Origin: Phorcus lineatus
Lineage: Eukaryota > Mollusca > Gastropoda > Trochida > Trochidae
Length of the DNA: 64,000 bases
Assembly (NCBI GenBank): GCA_921293015.1
Contig: OV121081.1
Span: 3,038,001-3,102,000, forward strand
Direction: 5' to 3'
Each line of letters begins with the position of its first letter. The first letter of the stretch is position 1. The translations under genes and the position numbers were made by a program. A model generated the notes under the pieces. That model ran no database searches. It was not told where the DNA came from and saw only the letters and a list, made by a program, of their open reading frames with translations. Of the stretch, positions 52,417-63,870 are shown piece by piece.

Positions 52417-53622
52417 ATGGATAGTCTCAATCGGTGCGCTCTTAATCTCATGTCGGAACCTTTGATCAGGGTTAGTCATGGACTCTGGGATCTCAGGCCT
52501 CGGATAAACTTGAAAGATTTTTCATCGCCCTTATCAAATACTGGAAGGTAAGATTTTAGTGATACAAATGACTGGTTTACGGAGAAATTGTTTGTTCGAT
52601 ATCGGAATATTATAAAATAGACGATGAATGTTAATTTTACTGCCACTGTATGACCATCCAGTTACATGATAAAATAGCACATTTTATATGTCTTTTATTG
52701 AATGTAAAACTTTTTCATTCACTCTAAATGAAACAACTTATTTTGCAGTAACGATATAACAACCCCCTTCCCTGGACTGACGGAATCTGTCTTAGCAAGT
52801 AAGTTTTTCTTACATTATTGCGATTAAATTATCTGCAGAAGCAGACGGTTTATCCCTTTTCACTTTGTATAATTACTTATTAATGTACTATAAACCTGCA
52901 TCTTTGGAAGGAAGCTGCTTTTAGTCAATTGAAAGCACTTCAAATTTAAACATTAATTATGACTGAAATTTGCTAATGTATAGTGTGAAAAATAGAGGGT
53001 TCGTATCAGGGTTGTGGGTATATATTGTAACTTATTGTAACTTATTCTTCTGAACAGGGTTGATTTTTATCAGACCCGTGTCTTGTTCTTCACAGCTAGC
53101 GAGTCCTCTCTGGTATCAAAAATAATCAAGATCGGCAGCATTGCCGCCATAGGAGGTCTATCGTACCTCGCCTGGAAGAAATACGGTCGCAATATCGTCA
53201 ATAGACTGTACGGGGAGCAGGAGCGCGAGGCGCGTTGGAACCACGGAGTGGACATTGGTGGTGGAGGTGATGACCTTGCACGTGTAGCTGCTCGTGCTGA
53301 AGCTCGTGGTGGAGTGTATGCTGCTCGTGATGCTGACTTTGCCCAGTATGATGCTGCTCTTGCCCGTCGTATGGCTGCCATAAACGCTGTTGCTGATGGT
53401 ATCGATGGTGTACGTGCTCATGTTGCCCACGTTGCTGCTGCAAATGGTGACGGCGATAATAATGATGAATGGAGCGATTGGAGAGGCCCGGAGGGGCACG
53501 TGGTGTGTGAAGGGGGGGATAATCACAGCGGAGAGATGGGTGATACAGAGTACTTCCGGTTGTACCCGGCTATGGGTAAGGGGGACGCCGAACTGGTAGT
53601 TGATTACGATGAGCTCGATTGA
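52417..53622 (+). CDS. Unrecognised single-pass membrane protein, 3 exons
   Basis: I do not recognise this family. Exons are 52417-52547, 52749-52798 and 53096-53622; phases fit (2, then 1) and all introns are short with GT-AG ends, giving 235 aa. The ATG at 52417 is the first in the exon and lies 55-80 bases after a CRE/E-box pair. Residues 70-87 (IIKIGSIAAIGGLSYLAW) form one hydrophobic segment followed by KKYGR, suggesting a single membrane anchor with basic residues on the cytosolic side. A hinge (VDIGGGGDD) follows, then a long Ala/Arg-rich helical stretch with repeated AR and AA motifs, then an acidic tail (GDGDNNDEWSDW, final VDYDELD). Codons in exon 3 are GC-rich and biased to GCT/CGT, unlike the neighbourhood. 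The consistent splicing supports a real gene; the function is unknown. Confidence 0.62.
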
Positions 53623-54197
53623 TTTCCCGTGGAAGTTGTGACAATAAGTTCAGGATGGAGAGGGATTCGGTTGCAGGCTCGAGGGGCCAAGGACGACAAC
53701 ATGGGAGCGTGATCAAAGAACGGTCTTGTGTATAAATGTATATAGATCTTTGTAAAGTGTTAAAATCACAACATTCATTCTGTATTGAGATCGAATTGTG
53801 ATAAAAAATTGAATGTATATTAATTTGTCTTCCATCTTTTGAATTTATAGAGCCAATTTTCAGTTGAAGTACATGGCGCAGAGGGAGTGAAAAATTTAGT
53901 TTAACGGACTATAACGAATGTATGTCACAGGTTCAAATGAAAGTGACATCTATATACTACATACACTATTTAGCAGTCTGATTAAAATCGGCCGTATTCG
54001 AGGAAAAATGATTTATAAACAGACTCTAGTTTGAATTAGAACCTTTTAGGAAAATACCTCATAGAATGAGTTAGACTCAATTTAAAAAAACCCACATAAT
54101 TCCTTGGAACAGGGTCAAATTTAATCAGAGATTTTGATTTAGCGGTTTCGTTTGGATGCCGGGGGTCATTGTGTACAGGCTCATGACCGTAAGATAT
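53623..54197 (+). other. 3' flank of the membrane-protein gene up to the transposon
   Basis: AT-rich after 53730; no canonical AATAAA close to the stop. The transposon's TTAA starts at 54198. Confidence 0.4.
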
Positions 54198-54450
54198 TTA
54201 AAGGGAATAAGAAATGTGACCTATATTGAAGATTAAAAATGTTATTTGAAGTGCAAAGTGACTAATGATGCAAACAAATAATTTTTAACCGAACAGAATG
54301 ATAAGTAATTGGCTGCTAAACTTGATCACCTATGAAAACGTAAACAAAATTTGACCTCTGACCTAATGACGTCACGGAGGGAACACATTACGTCGACCCG
54401 CCATATCGTTACATAGAGCCGAATAGAAGCCGGGAACAGAGGAGTCGGAA

Positions 54451-55980
54451 ATGCCTCTTATTTGTGTGGTATGTGGCTGTAGACTGTAGTCACACCACGC
54501 AAGAGAACTTAATGCTTCATATTTTGCCACTGGATATCGATATCTCAAAACGATGGACGAAAATTGTGCAAAGAACCCGAGCCGACTGGAAATCAGCACC
54601 CAGTACGGTAGTAGTCAAGCTGAGCTACATTTGTTCAGCACATTTCAACGACGATTCCTACATCCAACCTAATTATGTAGCTATGTCAACGTAAGGATCG
54701 AAACCTAAAATGAAGCCGGATGCATGTCTCACGGTCTTGCCAACAAATGTATGCCACAAGAAACTGTTCGCGCAACTGCGAAAGTACAAAAAATGGGCGA
54801 ACAGGCGTGCAAGTCGAAGTGACCTAGCTCCCGTCGTTTCGGAAGAGGGAATTTTCAAGGGTGAGTGTTGATCATGTTAAATACAGTAAACAATATATGT
54901 CTGTAATTCTGTAAGTAATCATCAGTAATATTGATTACGAAAAGCATAACCTTAAAGAATGTCAGCTAACATGACAGTTTAACGTGCCCTTGATTAAATA
55001 TTGTCCTGTTTTCGATCATTTGAAATTCAGCGTGAGATTGGGACCAAGGGGAATTTTTTCACACATGATCGAAAATTTATCACTAAATTTTTTTATTTAC
55101 ATTGTTTTACATGACAGGATGGAACAGTAAATATGGTAAATTAAATAACATTTGTGAATTTACAATTAGGCTATTACATTTTGAAATTGGAACTGTAAAA
55201 AGTAAGCTTTAGTCTTATTGAATACATATAACCCGTCCCATTATTTATGACTGACCAAACGAGATAGAATATTATATGCTACGATGGCCTGTATGTTATG
55301 GATACTTTGAGAGTCAATAATTAGTCTGTGTGTCCTTTTTCAGTGGAAATTAATGTTGTAAAAATTAAATTTCCTTATTTTTGTATTCTCAACCAGTACT
55401 TATTCCCTGTTCCTATATTTTTTCCAGATGCTACACACAAGAGGAACTCATCCTGATGTCAGGGTACTGCCAAACAAAAAAGTTTTTGATGATTGATGAG
55501 GGCAACACAGCAGTCGCCAGTATCATGGATGGTGCCTTTAACACCAACCAAGCAGATGGAAGCCAAGCAAAGGACAAAAATATTCAAATTCAATAATCTT
55601 GAACCAAAGAGAGTAAAGGTTTGTGAAATACAACAGTGATAGAAAAATTACTCTAATTATGATTTTAATTGTCTAGGTACCTAGTAAATATAAGTGTCAT
55701 ATTGAGATATTAACATAGACATCTAAGTTTTAGAAGAATGTACACATTAGATGAAAGATAAAACTGAATACCTTTCATTTAGAATTTTTTATTTGTTAAT
55801 GATTTTGTATTGTGTGAAAATCACTAAAACAATTATTTACATTTTTAATTCCTCATATTTCAATGTTACATGCAAATTGATGAATTTCATTTTGTATTGC
55901 AGGTGTTTCCACTCCAAGGATTGATTCCTGATGAGATACAGAGCCAATTGATTTTGGGGGAAAATGTAACAGTACAGTAA
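54451..55980 (+). pseudogene. THAP-domain transposase-related gene, disrupted
   Basis: The first exon (54451 to about 54853) encodes a C2CH THAP finger, a DNA-binding fold: MPLICVVCGC provides the first Cys pair, then HILPLD (HxFP-like), RWTKIV with the invariant Trp, and YICSAHF with the final Cys-x2-His. After it comes KMKPDACLTVLP, the stretch that usually follows a THAP domain. The gene is broken: MPLICVVCGC is one frame off from the rest, and an in-frame TAA at 54692 separates the finger from KMKPDA. A GTGAGT donor follows at about 54854. Downstream, an exon at about 55429-55617 (TKQMEAKQRTKIFKFN region, with one TGA) joins in frame to 55903-55980 (VFPLQGLIPDEIQSQL, ending TAA). Sequencing error could explain one lesion but hardly all. 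It is likely a relic of the element's transposase. Confidence 0.62.
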
Positions 55981-56453
55981 CAAAATTGCCTACTATTTTC
56001 AAGCCTAGGCAAAAAAGAGTTATTTAGTTTTTTTACAGAATCTCATTACAAGATTTTGATACATTTGGAGGGAGAAAATGTTGCAAAAGATTTTTTCTCG
56101 AAAAAAAAGGAAGAACAATTTATCACCTTTTCATAGACTTTTGTCACTGTTTGTTAGAACATTGAACTCATGGCACTAAATTGTTAATCTGTCTTATAAA
56201 TGATTGGTATGTAATTTGAATACACACAAGAGAAGAAACAGGAGAATTCAGAATCATTTATTAGTTTGGCAGTTTGTTTATAATAAGTTTGACCACTTGA
56301 AGTTTTTGTATAGTTTATAAACTATAAAGTTTATTTGGAATTTGAACTTATGTTTTCATTACAAATAAATATTGTCAAGAAATAAATAATTCATGTCAGA
56401 TTTATCTTCATTTTTATCACTTTGACTTGCTATCTGGTTGTTTATTTGAGTCA

Positions 56454-58240
56454 TCAGTTTTGTTCAACCCTGAACATGTCCCTGTACTTGTCTACCTCCT
56501 GACAACACCAGCTCTCTTTGGCTGTGGGCATCATATAACAATGGTTACAGTCCCTCCCGAAGAAAAGAATTTGATTATGTGAAGTGATATAAAACTTTAT
56601 CCATCCATAAATGATGAGTGGAGAATTGAGAAAAGTTAAACGTTCATATACTCTCACTTTCGTGTCACCTATTTCCGTCGTATTAAGAAATCAACTGCTG
56701 TGTACTTCTTAAACATCACAAGTTGATTATGATAAAACATATTTCAAACATTGTAAACTAAACAAACATTAATTCTTTATTATTCTTAATTATATTTAAA
56801 CATTATTCAAAGAGATGCCAACTTTTACAAATAATTTTGGCGTCACTTTTTTTTATTGTATTTGTCTTGGGTCAAATAATGGCAATACAACCCATGAGAC
56901 AAGGTAATATTTAACTGATTTTCAAACACAAATGGTGACTTAAGAATAACATTTAAACTAAACTTGTTCACAAGCTCATTCAATTCTGACATTGATATAA
57001 ATATTTCAGGAAAAGTAAGCGTGCACTGTTGTAGATATAAAATTCTTCTTAACAGCTTAATATCTTGTATAAGATATAACACCAATTTCTATGGATACGT
57101 TCAAAGCAAAATTTAGATGTTAAAAAGATGCATCATTTATTTTTCACTGAAAAATTATACAAATGCCAAATGTACATTAGCAATAACCCTTCTGCATTTG
57201 CACAGATTTAAAAATAGATCAGGGTTTCTTCTCTGGTTATACCTTTGAGAATAAAAATCATGCCAGCATGGGGAAGCAACCATTAAGATACTTTGATGAC
57301 GTATATTTCGAACAAACGATTGATAAAAAAAAATGTTCTAGAAGTGTATCAAGTGAAAAGCATGAAATAGCACTTGATTTTCATTAGTGACATCTGCAGT
57401 TGGATATATTTGTTAAATATTGATTGTGTTCATGCAAAACAACTGATCAACAAAATAAGTGCTAACTAGCCGGGACCAGTTTATGTCAAGCGAGCAACGT
57501 TGTCCTTAGCTACAGTTGCTTCGCCAAAATAGGCTCTTTGATACCCTGACGTCGCCTTTTTATAAACTCGATGATACTGGGGGAAGAGGTTATATAGCTA
57601 CAGTTCTGCAGCTACGTTGTCCTATGTAAATACCACGAAAACAGGTGACGCATTTATATAGTATATTTGTTTTTCTATTTTAGATAACTTTGAATGAGTG
57701 TAATCTATTTCGAAACGGTCACATATATAGATGCAAACATGTTAAACAAGATGAACTATAATTAAAATCTAGGATAGATAATCCTACAATTGATAAAATA
57801 ATTAAGAAAGGGACCGAATTATGGTCTTTCATACGATCAATGGCCAAGGGAAATAACTCTTATTAACAATATATGATTTGTATTTCAAGCCATTTGTAAA
57901 AAAATTATCTGCTTAACATATATTTTGATTAAGTCACTTTTCAAATTAAATGTTGATACAGCATTGACCTAAAATGACAAGGCTTTCATTCCTATGAAAT
58001 AACTTTAATTACCATGCACGCAGCTGTTCAATCGGTCATGGTCGTCAGAGCCGTTGCCGTCAGAACTTGAGGAGGAATCCCTCACTGGCTCGAATCTATA
58101 CGGATTCTGCGGTTCGGTCGAACTTGTCGGCAATTAAATTTAGTCCTATCCGACTTATCTCCAATGTCAGATGAGTCGAAAGGCCACGGGGAGCCATCAC
58201 TATGGACACTGAGTTGGTACTCAATACGTGTTGACGCCAT
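56454..58240 (-). pseudogene. P2X7 C-terminal-like (ballast-type) cysteine-rich protein gene, probably decayed
   Basis: Two minus-strand pieces resemble the cysteine-rich intracellular domain of P2X7, which also occurs in many invertebrate proteins. The 5' exon, 58013-58240, begins MASTRIEYQLS and, after a frame change, reads NPYRFEPVRDSSSSSDGNGS, an N-terminal YxFEP plus Ser/Asp-rich pattern that I associate with such proteins; it ends at a GTAATT donor. The 3' piece, about 56454-56553, reads DCNHCYMMPTAKESWCCQEV and then a short tail and stop, matching the CxxC-MPT-x-ES-CC-x-E signature. The rest of the domain is not found, and the frame break in exon 1 lies between RQVRPN and EPQNPY. A CRE and an E-box sit just upstream (58257-58277). 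It lies inside the TTAA-bounded element. Identity rests on short motifs and is moderate. Confidence 0.5.
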
Positions 58241-58256
58241 GTTTACGTTCCCTTCA

Positions 58257-58277
58257 TGACGTCACATTATCACGTGA
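58257..58277 (-). promoter_or_regulatory. CRE plus E-box pair upstream of the P2X7-like gene
   Basis: TGACGTCA at 58257-58264 and TCACGTGA at 58270-58277, five bases apart, lie just upstream of the minus-strand ATG at 58240. The pair resembles the one at 52339-52362. Confidence 0.4.
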
Positions 58278-58420
58278 CATAAAACTTGTCCTTTTACTAG
58301 GTCAGCCGATTTTTACTTTAGCTATTTTTAAAAAATAATGGAATTCAATATCATTACGTTTGTAAGTAAGGTGTTACATGTGGAATGTGTCATTTTAACA
58401 TGATTTCATATTCCCTTTAA

Positions 58421-59969
58421 CGATCATCATGAGAAGAGGGCCATGCACCCGATCATGCTGCGATTGTTCATTTCTTGTTTCCAGATCAAAACGATTGCAG
58501 ATTATAATTGTGTGATCGTGTCACATGTCTCTGTTATAAAGTACGAAATTACTATAAATACTTAATACCAGGCTTTGGAAAAAGTTCCCGATGATGACCA
58601 TGAAGCTCATTTTGTATCATTTATTTCCGCTAAGACTTCGTACAATAAGATATTTCTCATGTTTTCTCTATCATTATTAAGTCTACCACGAGGTCAAAAA
58701 CACTTAAATTGGACTAGTGTATGAAAGAAATAGCTTAAAATAGATTTAAGGTAGTGAACTTTATGCCTCTACAACACACTTGTACAAATGACACAATGAA
58801 CCATTTCTCATAAAGAGCATAGTAGCTCCCGCAGTAATGGCAACCTAAAAAAAATAACAACCCCGTTGCCTATCACCAATACAACCCATTAGGAATATGC
58901 ATATCACAATGCTGCTGCAAAAAAAGTCAAATTATTTGTATTAAGGCTTCATACACGGAATGTATTCATTATATGATCGCATTCTGACTTTTGACTAAAG
59001 TTATCATTATATTGGACCTAATTTGCAAACTTAATTCCAATGTTCCGAATTTAGTATCAACACAGTTCATCTTCAATATTTTTCATTTGATTTTTGTTTT
59101 CAAAATATGCCATTATAATAGATGAAATGGATCTATCTTTTGAAGACAATTACAGTCGATGACTACATTTGCGAAGTATCTATAGGCAAGTTTACTTATT
59201 TCAATAACTGATTCACTTGATCATTTAGTTCTGTCCAGAGATAGGGATGGTGGTCAGAGATTTCTTGTACCTGATTATTTTCAATATAGTCTGCAGAACG
59301 AATGTCAACTATGATGTTTTATCACTTCATCATTTTGTTAGTCTCATAATTACTTTGTCTACATGATTGAAAGTAATGGCCGCAATCATCTACCAATATA
59401 CGCCAGCTTACGGTGGTGGTATTTGAGATTTGCTCTACTGTGTTATGTATTATTACACACGTGTTCTGAATATCTTTATGAGATAATTTTGGTTATTTGA
59501 AACAAGTGTTGTGTAACCAGTTGAAAGTTATTCAACGAATGTTGTGTAACCAAAACAGGTTATTCAACGATAGTGACGTCATAATGCCGAACTACTTTAA
59601 CAATCGAGCGAGTACAAGTGATCTTTCCGTTGCCACCTCAATATTTCAGATTAACATCACACCTATATTCAAGCAGTTATCAGCAACAAAACACAACCAA
59701 ACATCACATTAAATTTGTGAATATCAAAATATTGACGTAGGTTATTATTTGAAAAAGTATTATTTGTGTTCAAAGTAATTCTAAGTGTTAATTTCGTCGA
59801 TGAAGCAGACGCGGAAGAGTTATCTCCCTTTAGCGCTTTGTTTACATCCTGAACGTAGAGTGCATAAACAACTACAGTACGCTGTCGATGAACCGCCACA
59901 ATGACTTGAGTCATATTTTAAGTCACCAATCTACTTTCCGTTCTCTCGCACTTGTTGAATCATGTCAAA
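58421..59969. other. Intergenic DNA right of the transposon
   Basis: Nothing recognised except a short imperfect duplication at about 59505-59570 (TGTTGTGTAACCA and TTATTCAACGA twice) and a GAGTTATCTCCCTTT motif at 59818. Confidence 0.5.
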
Positions 59970-60158
59970 ATGAGAGTAGTCCCTCTTCCAAATCTGTTGT
60001 CAACCTCGCTTCCCAGAGCAGTCAGACAACCAGTTACAACTTATAGGTGTACCGAGCTCTTGCATTTCATCTTCTCAGCCCCAATATATGGTGGCACCCC
60101 AAGAAATGATAACTTCTTTGGACCAGAAAACAAGAAAATGAAACTTGATGACCAGTAA
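59970..60158 (+). CDS. Small uncertain ORF, 62 aa
   Basis: An ATG-started ORF beginning MRVVPLPNLLSTSLPRAV and ending GPENKKMKLDDQ. The Arg/Ser/Thr-rich, acid-free N-terminus would suit a mitochondrial presequence, and the flanking DNA is less AT-rich than average. I do not recognise the product. It could equally be the first exon of a longer gene or chance; no splice model was convincing. Confidence 0.22.
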   Translation: MRVVPLPNLLSTSLPRAVRQPVTTYRCTELLHFIFSAPIYGGTPRNDNFFGPENKKMKLDDQ

Positions 60159-60547
60159 TTTCTTGTATCTAGTTTGACCGACTCGGTGCTACTTTGTTTA
60201 AAGCGAGCTGCCGTTGTTCATCTATCGTTAGCAGTGACACGTACGTCAAATTTAGCGATGACGCGTCAAGTGTTCAGTGACGGAGAATATTGTAATTGCG
60301 TTTTGATCTGTCAAGTTGTTTGCCTGTCACTGTTTATCAAATCTTCGTACATTAAAGCATATGAAAAAATATTAACTCATATTTCTGTTACGTATGGCTC
60401 TTTGTTTATTTTACAACTAGGATAACGTGGCCTATGTTTCAGACAAAAGAGGCAGTGTATTATTGAGCACAATGTATTCATGCGCGCTAACGTCTTTCAG
60501 TGAACATTTTGAGGTCTTCGAAGAACAAGTTTCCTATTTTCCTGTGT

Positions 60548-60729
60548 GTAATAAATAGATCACAAAACTCGTGGGTGTTGAATATGGAAAATATTCCAAC
60601 TCAATATTTTTAAACATTTCGATTTATTCACTCGCTTTCGCTCGTGAATAAATCAAAAAGTTTAAAAATATCTCGTTGGAATATTTTCTATATTCAACAC
60701 CCACTCGTTTTGTAATCTCTATTTACTAT
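60548..60729. repeat. Large near-perfect palindrome (foldback MITE)
   Basis: Two arms of about 85 bp are inverted copies: left carries TGGGTGTTGAATAT and GGAATATT-type words, right carries ATATTCAACACCCA. A short central CGCTTTCGCTCG turns the hairpin. The outer ends TAATAAATAGA and its complement pair too. It lies between the small ORF and the SLC22 gene. Confidence 0.85.
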
Positions 60730-61198
60730 AAGAATTAGATGCGAGGAATTACGGTTAATCTGTCCCGGGTGGATTATAGTAATAAATTCTGAGCTTTACC
60801 CGAATGATTTTTCTACTGGAGTGACGATAGGCCCTCCCTTGACAGTAAGGACAACAGGGATACCGGGGAAACAAAACACGAAGACTGAGGACGAATTCAT
60901 GTATCTTTAATGTTAATGTGCAGATGAGCCTATTCCAGCAATACAATATGAAAAGAAGACGTATGTATATAATCTGTATAAAGTATATACATCTACAATT
61001 TGTGATTTAGGATAAAAAGCACGAACACGAACTTCTGTTTTGATAATTCTTGTAAAAGATTACGGATGTCAAATCCATCCTAAATAATAACAAAAATATA
61101 TTTTAGGTAAAAATTTGCTTAGAAGGTTTGACTACCCTAATTTTTAAACATAATTTCCCCTTGGTATTCCGAACATTCTTCAAATTTAGGTTTGAATG

Positions 61199-63870
61199 TC
61201 AAACTTTTGTACTTTCAATCTCTATTTCTACGCCCTTTGATTTGTCCGAGTCCTTCTTGTACCAAGATTCCATGTCGTCCAGAGTTTGCGGGAGTTCTCT
61301 CCCCATAGTTTCCGGTAAAAATGCGACGAGGAAGGTCACGGCCAGACAACAGCCACCGAATATAGCTCCAGGACCCCAGGGTACGTACTCAACCTGAAGC
61401 GCCGAGACCATTAACGTTATATTTTAAATTTCATTTTGAAAATAGAAATTGGGAGTGATCTTAACTTTAGAGTATTCAATTCATATACGAAAGAAACAAA
61501 AACATCCCTTTAAAACCGTAATTAGGAAAACTGTATCAACTAGAGGTGACGTATAAGTATGTTTGACACTCGTGTAAATGACATAAATAGGTCTATACTT
61601 ACAAGTAAACTAGCAAATGGAGCGATCATGCCTCCAATTCTTGAGAAGGAAGAGGATGTACCAAGTCCAAAGTTCCTGAAACCACCATGTGGAATTGAAT
61701 TAAGAACACTATGTAAAGTGCACAGGCCTTCTCGATGCAGCGTCCACGCTTCAAGACACTATGTGTCTTATAAAGATATGTTGAAACTTATTGCAGATAA
61801 CAGTTTTCAAAACGCATTTTAAGTTTTAGCAGACATATTATATTTGGGATAAAATACGAGATACAGATTATGCTAGGGATTTGAGAATCAGAGGACAGCG
61901 AAGCTTCAGGTCTTACTTCCGCTAAGCCCTCTTTCCGAGAGTCACTGGAGATAATTTTTGCAAAATAACGGTATATGAAACATGTTTACTTTTAACTACA
62001 TTTGAATTTAAAGAAACTTTGAGGCTGACAACTTATATTTTGAATATAATAGCTAAACAAGGAAACACAAAACAGTCTACATGCAACCTTGAGGTTTAGG
62101 GTCTCATATATGTGAAGAAAACTCACTGGGATCATAACGGCATACCTTGTAGTTGGGTAAAACACGATACCTGCTATTGATATGTAGAAACCCCAAACGG
62201 TCCTTATTTCATTAAATACCAGAAGAATTTATAGATTCACCTGAGATTGGTAGGGAACATTTCAGGTGTGAAGAAGAAGGTGAGATTCCAGGCTCCATGC
62301 GACCCGAACATACCGAGACACGTGAAGGCTATCACAGCTTTGCCTGCCCAGTCCCCCTCTGTGGACAGACAAACCAAGCCAATCTTACATGCGTTTACTA
62401 GCGGCATGATGAGGAAGATGGAGTGATGAAGGGGAGTTGATTGTCAGCCTACTAGTTCAATGTTGTTAACCATAATTATTCCAGTTGTGGGATTGTGCGG
62501 AAACAGCCCATTAAAGTTGATTGCATAATTTTACCACCCTTAGAACCTGTCCGTCAAGTAGAAAAGAGATGAATATGAAGACTTGTACATGACAAATAGA
62601 AAAAAAGCCCTATTGAAATCTGAAGAAAGGAACACATAAACTGCGAGAGACAGCTTCATAAGTACACCTCATCTTGATTGAAGATGATGATCTTGAATAA
62701 AAGAACAAACATAAGTTTACTAAATGATATAACAGAAAAATGAAGTCAGGAGAGAGCCTACCTCCCCATGTTTTGATGGCTGTTGCTGCTAGAAGACCCG
62801 CTGCGCCTGCGCCGTGAAGCAGCATACTGGTCTTCTTCCGGCCATATCTTTAATAATAATAATGAGTATTTATAAAGCGCTATATCCATACACAAGGTGC
62901 ATGCTCAAAGCGCATAAACATGTTAGAATAAAAGGTAATGGTGTGAAGTATTGGCATGAATAAAATCTAAGAAAAGAGTATGAATTATAGCCTATGAATA
63001 AATAAGTCAGATAATTCAGTCAGTGGGAAAATATCATGAAGTAATGTCCATGAATAATAGCTTGAAAAAAGATAAGTTTTGAGTTTTGATTTAAAAACAG
63101 TCAATGAAGGTGATATCTTGATGACGTGAGGAAGTTGATTCCAAAGTCGAGGAGCAGCATTACTGAATGATTTCTGTCCAGAACTTGTATGATTATAGTT
63201 TGGTATCTTGAGAAAATTCAAATTCTGTGATCTAAGAGTTTTTGCAGGGATATAGTCATTTAACATCCTTGAAAGGTATAATGGTGCGGAGTTATTTTGA
63301 CATTTGTACGTCATACAGGGGACTTTAAACTTGATTCTTGCTTCAATTGGAAGCCAGTGCAGATCCTTAAGTACAGGTGTTATGTGACATGATTTAGAAG
63401 TTCTAGTCACTATTACAGGTCAATTCCAATAAATCTAATATTTACATGATATTCACATATCAGAAAATATTTGCAATGATAAATACTCTTCTAAATCAAT
63501 AATTCTCGGTCGTTGATCAGAATCAAGATATAGGTCTTATCATATTTGCATTTTGTAATTGGTTACAAAATTTTAACACCTACCTTTAAACTGATATTTA
63601 ATTTTGTGACATCATCACGCCAGCAGCGTTAATTCATAGATCGCATAATGTAATTTGTGCACATGATATTCGATTTCGATCAACTCACTATATCAATATT
63701 CCAATTGGACCTGTTTAAATGAATGTTAGGCTTACTTGTCAACCATGGCGAGGAAAACAACGGCAGCAGGTATATCTACTGCGGACAGAAGCAACACGTT
63801 GACGTAGCGGTCACCCACCAGAGTGTCCGCCGTCATGTACAGTCCGAAGTAGGTCATACTGTCCGTCAAC
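61199..63870 (-). CDS. SLC22-type organic ion transporter, C-terminal five exons (5' end outside window)
   Basis: Major facilitator transporter of the plasma membrane, moving organic cations, anions or carnitine-like substrates; substrate not deducible. Exons 5' to 3': 63736-63870, 62762-62847, 62241-62358, 61603-61675 and 61199-61393. All have GT-AG ends and phases 2, 1, 2, 0 that join perfectly, giving about 201 residues, the C-terminal 35-40 percent of a usual 550-aa protein. Motifs: YVNVLLLSAVDIPAAVVF; DKYGRKK across the exon 1/2 junction (the D-x-x-GRK loop); TFFFTPEMFPTNLRNFGLG across exons 3/4; SFSRIGGMIAPF; then FLPETMGRELPQTLDDME, the SLC22 signature after TM12. The tail is Lys/Glu-rich and ends ESTKV, a possible PDZ-binding end. 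A LINE fragment fills the intron between 62847 and 63736. Confidence 0.92.
62851..63420 (-). mobile_element. 5'-truncated L2/CR1-like LINE, reverse transcriptase C-terminus and tail
   Basis: Minus-strand translation from about 63420 to 62985 gives the post-RT region of non-LTR elements: CHITPVLKDLHWLPIEARI, then FSNAAPRLWNQLPHVIK and FKSKLKTYLFS. The 3' UTR follows, with AAGCGC words, and ends in an (ATT)n microsatellite at 62851-62863. The coding part is open except at its 5' truncation. It lies inside an SLC22 intron in the same orientation as the gene, with its tail next to the acceptor at 62848. Confidence 0.85.

Larger units (their letters stand above)
54202..58416. mobile_element. Decayed Kolobok-like DNA transposon (TTAA targets, THAP gene)
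   Basis: TTAA occurs immediately outside both ends (54198-54201 and 58417-58420). The terminal sequences match as an inverted repeat: left AGGGAATAAGAAAT, right (reverse complement) AGGGAATATGAAAT, 13 of 14. Inside lie a broken THAP-finger gene on the plus strand and a P2X7-C-terminal-like gene on the minus strand, pointing at each other. CRE motifs (TGACGTCA) sit just inside both ends, at 54367 and 58257. TTAA target duplication with a THAP-bearing transposase is the published signature of the Kolobok superfamily. No intact DDE catalytic domain was identified, so the superfamily call is inferred from termini and the THAP domain. A piggyBac-like element with captured genes is the alternative. 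Confidence 0.65.

Noticed and set aside
53070..53526. Minus-strand ORFs opposite the membrane-protein gene (His/Gln-rich and Ser/Thr-rich)
   Set aside because: Shadow frames of the Ala/Arg-rich third exon.
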